Virus record (IMG/VR): IMGVR_UViG_3300042691_016113
Coordinates: 1-29,550 of that record
Direction: 5' to 3' (one strand)
DNA: 29,550 bases
From: a virus
The notes beneath the pieces are model-generated. The model was not told the DNA's origin. It searched no databases and saw only the letters and a program-made list of their open reading frames with translations. The position numbers and the translations under genes are program-made. Below are positions 15,581 to 21,881 of the stretch, in pieces (positions within the stretch are counted from its first letter, which is position 1; the number at the start of each line of letters is the position of its first letter).

Positions 15581-18265
15581 TTAATCCGTTGTTAAGACAT
15601 TTGTACTATCAGTTTCAGTTGCTAGATTTGCTATCGGAGAACCATCTTCCAGAGTAATTGTAGCGGATCCAGTTGCAATCCAATGCGTATTGAGATTCGC
15701 CATAAGTTTTCCTACAACGATCATAGTTTCCAAATTAGCACTATAATCGAAAGGAACAGCTGAAACAGGATATAAAGAGTTGGTTACAATTGGTTCGACT
15801 TTAATATTAGTTTCACTTACAATCTGATCGACGATATAAATTTTACCATTAACACTAACGGCATCACCTAATTGTATTAAACCTTTTTGGTAAGCTTTGA
15901 CAAAGTTAGTTCCATATCCAGTAATATATATTTTACTCTCTTGAACATTAACTCTTCCAGAGATAGTCTTATGCGTATCTAAAGTTATTACGTCTAAATT
16001 AGAGACATTTGATAACGCATCTACTTTGAATCTAGCATAATCAACAAGACCAGCTGGATGTAATAACTCTTTTAATATTTTTTTATATTTTCTAAATTCT
16101 ACCTTTGAAGATAGAACATAAGCATAATCAACATAATAATCACGACCTTGTATTTTTCTTTCTGTAGAAGAAATAATAGAATCCGAAGAAGTCCATTTAC
16201 CTTCAAACGTTTCAAAAGACTTATCAATATCAGCAAGTAAAGAAGCTTGTCCATTACCAAGCGTAGTCATATTGATGAATGGAACATATTTATAACCCTT
16301 GCCTCCATCAATAATTTTAACTCTGGTAATTGAACCAGGATCTCTTGTACTTGTTGCAGTCAGTTGTTCGCCATCTCCCATGACAGCATCTAATATGATG
16401 TCAGCTCCAGCACCTCCTGTAGACTGAATGGTAACAGAAGGAAAGTTATCTTGTTTGTATAAAACACCGCCAATAGGATATCGATTATATACACCAAGTT
16501 TTGCAGTTATTCCACTTGAAGGACCTGATGTGTATAAGAAATTTGTGTCGCAAGTTAAAGATGTATCGGTATCAATTGTCTGAACTGTTCTTATCTGTCC
16601 ATTAACAACAATTTGGTCACCAACATATAAGTCTCTATTAAAATAAGTTCCTGTTCCAGTAACAGTTGGATTATTATACGTTACAGAAACAGTGCCTTCA
16701 ACTCTAACTGGTTCAAATGATATCTTTAATATTTCACCATTTTCTCCTATTTGACTCACTCTAGCTGCAGCTCCCATTCCATAAGTTCCACTTGGATTAT
16801 TACCAAAAATTATCTCATCACCAATTTTATATCCTGTTCCTGGATTAAGGATTCTATATCCTCCAAGAGAATTGAATCTAGAAATATCCTGGAAAGTTCC
16901 GTCAGTAATATATGTTAGTGGTTGAACCTCTAATGTTGGAATAAAATTAATGACTTGACCGGAACTTGTTGGTGAAACTAAACAGTTTGCAATTCCACCA
17001 ACAGTGTATGTTCTTGGATTTACAAAGAAGTCATAAATTTTTGAATCTTTATTGATCGGATTTCCACTCTTAGATGGAATTCCATAATCAGCTGCATTAA
17101 TTGCCAGACTTGATACGTTAGCTATTCTTGTGTTTGAATAAACAACATATGTACTTGTTACATTCTGAGCAGTAGTATTAATAGATTGAATCGCACCATT
17201 AACAAGATAACGAGGAACTAAAGTTTCAATTATTCCACCAGCAGCAAACCCTGCGCCAGGTTTATTAATAGTAATCTTATCAATACGTCCAGAGAAAACT
17301 TCATCAATAATTGCGACAGCTTCTTGATCAGCACTTCCTCCAGAAATTGGTAAAAACTGTCCGGCAGTATAATTTGCACCACCATTAATAATATTAATTT
17401 CTCTCAATGCTGAAGAAGTCAGAAACTCAAAATATATAACGTTACCTTTTTCATCAATTATGTCAACGTTACAATACTCACCATTTTCAAAAATGCCGAC
17501 TACATTTTTCGAATTGATGAAAAGATCCTCAACATTTCTATTTGATACCAAACCAACCGCAGCTGACTCAACTATTCCAGTTGCTTTTGAAGTAACTCCA
17601 ACAACCTTTCTATTTCTTAATAAATCATAGTCAAAATTGTTGAAGAATATTTTAATGATTGCTCCATTTGCCGGAGCGGTATTGAATATGATTTTTTTGT
17701 ATTTTACATTAACCAAATAAGCGGTTGTTTCTTGATCGTTTATTAAAACCTTCTTTATAGATGAAGTTTCACTAGGAAGAAAGAATGTAGTTCGTGATCC
17801 ATTTCCAGTAATCTTTTGATAGAAAACATCTGGATCCATACGAACAGAATTCTCTACAGACCAAACACTAGCAGATGCTTTAAGTACCTCATTTTTTGGT
17901 TCTATAATTTCCAGTTCTTCATCAAACAACATTCTGAATAGAAATTTGTAAGACTCAATACTTCCCTTTGATCTGTACAGATTTACAATATTTTTAAAAA
18001 GAATATCTTTTCTTACCGCAACTTCTTTAGGTAATAGTGTGGCAAATTTATTGTAGAAATTTTGTTCAAATTCTTCCAAAGACGAATCGATATCAGAAAC
18101 TTCTCTAATATCTTTTGATACACTTATCAAATCATTATTGGTAAGCGATGCCGTTTCTAAAAACTCATAATAAGCTTTTAGAAACGAAACAAATTTAGGA
18201 TATTCGTCACGAACGAATTCTGGAACTTGATTCGGAACTAATACTGATATTCTTTCGTTATTCAT
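15581..18265 (-). CDS. gp7: Baseplate wedge protein gp7-like (C-terminal region of T4 gp7, with beta modules)
   Basis: This 894-residue protein resembles the C-terminal third of T4 gp7 (1032 residues). Residues about 14-125 (PEFVRDEYPKFVSFLKAYYEFLE ..., KDILFKNIVNLYRSKGS, YKFLFRMLFDEELEI) match gp7's region with AYIQYL, DFYSTKGIEASYKFLFK and LYNEEVEI. Residues about 700-747 (RDYYVDYAYVLSS ... LLHPAGLVDYARF) match gp7's SRSYYVMKI ... FVHPVGFGF. Between these lie modules absent from that region of T4 gp7: one GNGSRTTF module (150-210), three G-x-GY modules (about 285-340, 468-515, 646-680) and two VTGTGTYF-type modules (523-581, 769-833). The large N-terminal part of T4 gp7 is missing. The call rests on remembered T4 sequence and on gene order after gp6. 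Confidence 0.72.
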   Translation of the reverse strand: MNNERISVLVPNQVPEFVRDEYPKFVSFLKAYYEFLETASLTNNDLISVSKDIREVSDIDSSLEEFEQNFYNKFATLLPKEVAVRKDILFKNIVNLYRSKGSIESYKFLFRMLFDEELEIIEPKNEVLKASASVWSVENSVRMDPDVFYQKITGNGSRTTFFLPSETSSIKKVLINDQETTAYLVNVKYKKIIFNTAPANGAIIKIFFNNFDYDLLRNRKVVGVTSKATGIVESAAVGLVSNRNVEDLFINSKNVVGIFENGEYCNVDIIDEKGNVIYFEFLTSSALREINIINGGANYTAGQFLPISGGSADQEAVAIIDEVFSGRIDKITINKPGAGFAAGGIIETLVPRYLVNGAIQSINTTAQNVTSTYVVYSNTRIANVSSLAINAADYGIPSKSGNPINKDSKIYDFFVNPRTYTVGGIANCLVSPTSSGQVINFIPTLEVQPLTYITDGTFQDISRFNSLGGYRILNPGTGYKIGDEIIFGNNPSGTYGMGAAARVSQIGENGEILKISFEPVRVEGTVSVTYNNPTVTGTGTYFNRDLYVGDQIVVNGQIRTVQTIDTDTSLTCDTNFLYTSGPSSGITAKLGVYNRYPIGGVLYKQDNFPSVTIQSTGGAGADIILDAVMGDGEQLTATSTRDPGSITRVKIIDGGKGYKYVPFINMTTLGNGQASLLADIDKSFETFEGKWTSSDSIISSTERKIQGRDYYVDYAYVLSSKVEFRKYKKILKELLHPAGLVDYARFKVDALSNVSNLDVITLDTHKTISGRVNVQESKIYITGYGTNFVKAYQKGLIQLGDAVSVNGKIYIVDQIVSETNIKVEPIVTNSLYPVSAVPFDYSANLETMIVVGKLMANLNTHWIATGSATITLEDGSPIANLATETDSTNVLTTD

Positions 18266-20320
18266 TTATTGTGCAGATAATTCTTGTAAGTCGACCGTTA
18301 CAGAAGCCGAATCGGTTAAGTCGATTTCTAATACAGTATTTCTTTTTGTTTCTACGATTCCTTTTTCAGACTCAATAGTTAATCTCATCAGAGAGTCGTC
18401 GGAGTATAGATTTCTAACATTAAGATTGGACAGTGTAATTTTACCTGTGTCATAATTAATACTGCCAGCATTTTCATTTACAATTTGTTTTTGTGCATCA
18501 GCATCATAATAGATTGTTCTAATACTTCCTGTTCGTGCAGTAATAACAGCTGCAGCAACACCACCAGATCCACCACCACCTGAAATTTCAACAACTGCTC
18601 TCGAATAATTATAACCTTTATTTGTGACAGTGATCTTCTCTATTCTTTGACCTACGATAGTAGCTTCAGCAGTCGCACCAACACCATCACCAGTAATAGT
18701 TACAGTAGGAGCAGATGTGTAGCTAATACCTGGATTTAATATTTGTATTTCTTCAATACCAGTATATGTCTCTGCTGATTCTTCAAATGAAACCTTTCTT
18801 GTAACACCAAAAGAATCAACAACATCAAACTGTGTCGATGTTAAACGATTAGTTAAAGTGCCTCTATGTAAAGGAACACCAAAATTAATTTCATAATTTC
18901 TTGTTTCACCGATTACTGGTTCAAAACGTTTCTGCAATTTAACAGATGTTTCACAACCAATAATAGCAGCATCATTAGTATCATCAACACTTTCTTGAAG
19001 TTTAGACAAAACAAATCTACCACCAAATTTGTTTAAATTTCTTTCTCTATATAATGCAACCGCAGTTCTTATTTTACTCTTAATCTGTTCTTCAGTATCA
19101 GTGGTTTTTCTCTTGTCATATGCAACATAGTTGTTTAATAGAAGATACAGATATTCTGGATCACGAATTTCGGTTTGAATTGCGATAATAGATTTTGGTT
19201 TTAATATCTCATCAATAATTCTTTGTTTCTCCAACTCAGAAATATAAAAGTCTTTTTTTGGTTTTAATGAAAGAATTACCTTACCATATGAAGGAGGAAC
19301 ATCATCTTCACTTCCCCAAACAGAAACAGAATCGATACTAGGATAATTCTTCTTAATATAAGATTCGTAATCTCGATAAGTTACTAATCTATTTTGAGTT
19401 GTAAATTGTAAAGGTGCTGAGTATTTGATACTGTCAACCGTTTCTCTTTCCGAACTTCCTGACGCAACTTCATTAACAACAACATCAATGTTTCCATATG
19501 CAGATATAGGAAGTAATGGAATAAATTGATTTGCTCTGTCAGCAGCATTACCGTTGGTAGTCAAATAACTTATTCTAACTAGTGAACCATCAACAATAGA
19601 TTTTCCTATTACATCATCTCCAAAATATATCTCATACTTTCCATCTCTACCCTCTTGTAAAAAGTAAACAATTGAAGATGAATCGACATTTAAAACGTCA
19701 GTAGCCAACGTATATGTTTCAACATATGAATTTGTTGGAGATGGTTGAACCAATACTTTTAGACTTGTTGTATCTACATTTAATTCCGGTATTACAAACA
19801 AAGCTTTTGGATTTGTCTGTTGATTGTAAGTATAAACGTAATTTACAATCTGTCCTTCTTTAACTGGTATATTCTCAAATAAGAATTGGTTTCCAGTTCT
19901 GGAAACTGTGATTTCTTCCATAACATTAAATCTGTATGAACGATTGTCAATAAGATTTGATTGAAGTGGATAACCAAATGGTAAAGTTAAAGATTGTGTA
20001 GTATCTGCACTAGTAGTTGTTACGGAAATGTTTACATTCGCTACAGCTGGTTTTCTAGAATGTGGAACATAACCCAAAGACTTTGCATGAGAAACAACAG
20101 AACCTCTTAGTATAGCTGTATCTAAGAAAGATTCATTTGCAACCATGTTTAGATAGTATGCATTGTAATGAGTATTATATGCGAGAACGTCAAGAAGAAT
20201 ATTCAGACCCGATCCTTCAAAATCATAGTCTTGAAATTCTGTTTGTTGTCTCAAATAATTTTTTAAGTTTTCCTTGATTGTATCAAAATCAAGTTCGGTT
20301 ACTCGTAATCTATTTGCCAT
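18266..20320 (-). CDS. gp6: Baseplate wedge protein gp6
   Basis: This 684-residue protein is close to the 660 residues of T4 gp6. The N-terminal region (about 20-90: LRQQTEFQDYDFEGSGLNIL, DVLAYNTHYNAYYLNMVANE, RGSVVSHAKSLGYVPHSRKP) is the most conserved part of this family. Residues about 255-400 form the baseplate-J-like core (GSSERETVDSIKYSAPLQFT, RLVTYRDYESYI). gp6 forms the inner ring that joins the wedges. The C-terminal region (525-597) has two G-x-Y beta modules (LNPGISYTSAPTVTITGDG and VTNKGYNYSRAVVEISGGGG) that I do not recall in T4 gp6. The ATG overlaps the gp25 stop by one base (TAATG), so translation is probably coupled. Confidence 0.93.
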   Translation of the reverse strand: MANRLRVTELDFDTIKENLKNYLRQQTEFQDYDFEGSGLNILLDVLAYNTHYNAYYLNMVANESFLDTAILRGSVVSHAKSLGYVPHSRKPAVANVNISVTTTSADTTQSLTLPFGYPLQSNLIDNRSYRFNVMEEITVSRTGNQFLFENIPVKEGQIVNYVYTYNQQTNPKALFVIPELNVDTTSLKVLVQPSPTNSYVETYTLATDVLNVDSSSIVYFLQEGRDGKYEIYFGDDVIGKSIVDGSLVRISYLTTNGNAADRANQFIPLLPISAYGNIDVVVNEVASGSSERETVDSIKYSAPLQFTTQNRLVTYRDYESYIKKNYPSIDSVSVWGSEDDVPPSYGKVILSLKPKKDFYISELEKQRIIDEILKPKSIIAIQTEIRDPEYLYLLLNNYVAYDKRKTTDTEEQIKSKIRTAVALYRERNLNKFGGRFVLSKLQESVDDTNDAAIIGCETSVKLQKRFEPVIGETRNYEINFGVPLHRGTLTNRLTSTQFDVVDSFGVTRKVSFEESAETYTGIEEIQILNPGISYTSAPTVTITGDGVGATAEATIVGQRIEKITVTNKGYNYSRAVVEISGGGGSGGVAAAVITARTGSIRTIYYDADAQKQIVNENAGSINYDTGKITLSNLNVRNLYSDDSLMRLTIESEKGIVETKRNTVLEIDLTDSASVTVDLQELSAQ

Positions 20321-20724
20321 TATCGTGTTCGTTCTAATTGAAATGTTACGGCTATCGGTTCCTGTCTATTCACTATAAAAAATTCCACGTAAACCTTAAA
20401 TGCATTTAAATCTGGATCTGGAGTTACAACAACTTTAGAGACTGAAGCCCTAGGTTCAAAGTTGTCTATTAGTTCGGTTATCTGTTTTTCCATTCTAATG
20501 GAAGTCAGATTGTCCACATTTTCAAACAGTAAAGCTCTTATATTTCCACCAAATGATGGATTGAAAAGACGTTCGTTTCTATTGGTAGAAAGAATATTCT
20601 TGATGGAATTGATGACTGCGCGGTCTCCAATATGTTTATTAACATCCTTTCTGACAGGATGAACGTTCATACTGAGATCCAAATCCCTATAATCTCTCGT
20701 TACGTTGGTATATACTGTTGCCAT
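20320..20724 (-). CDS. gp25: Baseplate wedge protein gp25 (gpW/gp25 family)
   Basis: This 134-residue protein is almost the same length as T4 gp25 (132). The family's EPR motif is at 90-92 (DNFEPRASV), and the sheath-initiator signature ERLFNPSFGGNIRALLFE is at 51-68. gp25 binds gp6 and gp53 in the wedge core and nucleates sheath polymerisation. The next gene is gp6, overlapping by one base; these two are often adjacent in T4-like phages of marine bacteria, whereas T4 itself keeps them apart. A TATAAATA sequence sits directly before the start. Confidence 0.95.
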   Translation of the reverse strand: MATVYTNVTRDYRDLDLSMNVHPVRKDVNKHIGDRAVINSIKNILSTNRNERLFNPSFGGNIRALLFENVDNLTSIRMEKQITELIDNFEPRASVSKVVVTPDPDLNAFKVYVEFFIVNRQEPIAVTFQLERTR

Positions 20725-20728
20725 TTCT

Positions 20729-20736
20729 TATTTATA
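20729..20736 (-). promoter_or_regulatory. Possible T4-type late promoter TATAAATA before gp25
   Basis: TATAAATA on the minus strand matches the T4 late-promoter -10 consensus. It overlaps the stop codon of the upstream gene and lies 4 bases before the gp25 ATG, so a transcript would start at or past that ATG and would serve gp6 more than gp25. In DNA this AT-rich about three such matches per strand are expected by chance in the window, so confidence is low. Confidence 0.3.
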
Positions 20737-21565
20737 GTTTGTCTATTAGGGTTTGTGTGCCGACATAATTTTTAATCATATATGCTTCCAAGTCACCTAA
20801 ACCAGAATATCTCATCATTTCTGTGTAATTATTTGACAGTTCTGTGATCTTTCCAAAGAACTTAATATCATGTTGTTCTCTCTGTGACATAAACGTATTT
20901 GCACGTTCAATAACATCTGCCAAAGATGAGATTTCTCCAGCAGATAATGACGAAGTATAGTATGCAGTTCCAATTCCTGGTGTGTACAGGTAAATAGAAT
21001 TTAATAATCGGTTGTATGCATCAGTTACTTGAACGGAATACGTCAACAAATCATCTTTTACAAACAGACTTGTCATACTACCTAGTACCGGAACATTGTT
21101 AGCAACACCCTCAAACTTTGCAAGAATCGGAGAAACAGTTCTTCCTAATCCAGTCGCAGAGAAAAAATCTGGTAATGCTGTATTGGTTGTACTCTGTAAT
21201 CCAGAAAGTCTTTGTGTATGACTATAAAAACTGTTACAAGTGTTTGACAGATTCCATGCCAAAGTTCTTACTGATGGAGTTAATGAAGATCCGGATCCTG
21301 GAAACGTTTGTAAATAATAATTATATGAATTCATAGTTTGATAAAAACTATAAATTCCTGTTTGTATTGTAGTGACTACAGACGCAACCGGATTCTGTAA
21401 GTACGTTGTTTTTGCCACCTGTTTATTTTGAATAGCATCATACTGCCACTTCATTATAGGTGGACGAACATAGTAATTGTTTTCTTTGATGTTTTGATTT
21501 GGATCTAATGCATCTCCAAATTTAGTTACATCAAAATTTAATTCTAAATCAGAATATAGTGACAT
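20732..21565 (-). CDS. Unrecognised virion-associated protein between PAAR and gp25 genes
   Basis: I do not recognise this 277-residue protein. The N-terminus (MSLYSDLELNFDVTKFGDALDPNQNIKENNYYV) has a phage baseplate look, with a repeated NFD/FD theme also seen at the N-terminus of gp48. The rest is mainly helical: a Tyr/Asn/Gln-rich segment (about 65-90), a weakly hydrophobic stretch around 150-172, and a C-terminal helix-rich part (about 210-277). There are no Cys clusters and no catalytic motif. It sits 7 bases upstream of gp25 and 1 base downstream of the PAAR gene. This position, among the hub and wedge genes, suggests a baseplate structural or assembly role. Confidence 0.6.
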   Translation of the reverse strand: MSLYSDLELNFDVTKFGDALDPNQNIKENNYYVRPPIMKWQYDAIQNKQVAKTTYLQNPVASVVTTIQTGIYSFYQTMNSYNYYLQTFPGSGSSLTPSVRTLAWNLSNTCNSFYSHTQRLSGLQSTTNTALPDFFSATGLGRTVSPILAKFEGVANNVPVLGSMTSLFVKDDLLTYSVQVTDAYNRLLNSIYLYTPGIGTAYYTSSLSAGEISSLADVIERANTFMSQREQHDIKFFGKITELSNNYTEMMRYSGLGDLEAYMIKNYVGTQTLIDKL

Positions 21566-21566
21566 A

Positions 21567-21869
21567 TTAAGGTCCCGCAGTTGCCATCGCTGAAATTCCT
21601 TGCATAGCTATCGGTACTCCACAAGTTGGAAGATCGCCAAAGACTACCATAGGAGCTCCATTGATAGATATTCTTCCAACCATTCTTTGTGCCAAAACTT
21701 TTGATACACAATGAATTTCACAACCTGGTGCGCCACAACAAGCATGTGGTGTTATAGTGTCTCCAGGTTTAGCTAGAGGTGCTCCATTGATTGTAACATT
21801 CGGCCAACCAGGTCCAGTGATGATACCTCCATCAGCTGTCACATCACCTATTTTAGCAATAAAGGGCAT
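21567..21869 (-). CDS. PAAR-domain spike tip protein (T4 gp5.4-like)
   Basis: This 100-residue protein is the size of T4 gp5.4 (97). It has the paired strands and turns of the PAAR family: PNVTINGAPLAKPGD (23-37) in the place of the PAAR motif, then PHACCGAPGCEIHC (41-54), AQRMVGRISINGAPMVVFGD (60-79) and LPTCG (80-84). H42, C44/C45, C50, H53, C54 and C83 could bind a metal; which of them do is not clear from sequence. The product would cap the tip of the gp5 spike. It follows gp5 directly (12 bases), as expected. AAGGAAA lies before the ATG. Confidence 0.88.
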   Translation of the reverse strand: MPFIAKIGDVTADGGIITGPGWPNVTINGAPLAKPGDTITPHACCGAPGCEIHCVSKVLAQRMVGRISINGAPMVVFGDLPTCGVPIAMQGISAMATAGP

Positions 21870-21881
21870 TAGTGTATTTCC

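Noticed and set aside
16287-16294. A perfect TATAAATA on the minus strand inside the gp7-like gene.
   Set aside because: It lies deep in a coding region with no start codon downstream that it could serve. A few such matches are expected by chance in AT-rich DNA.
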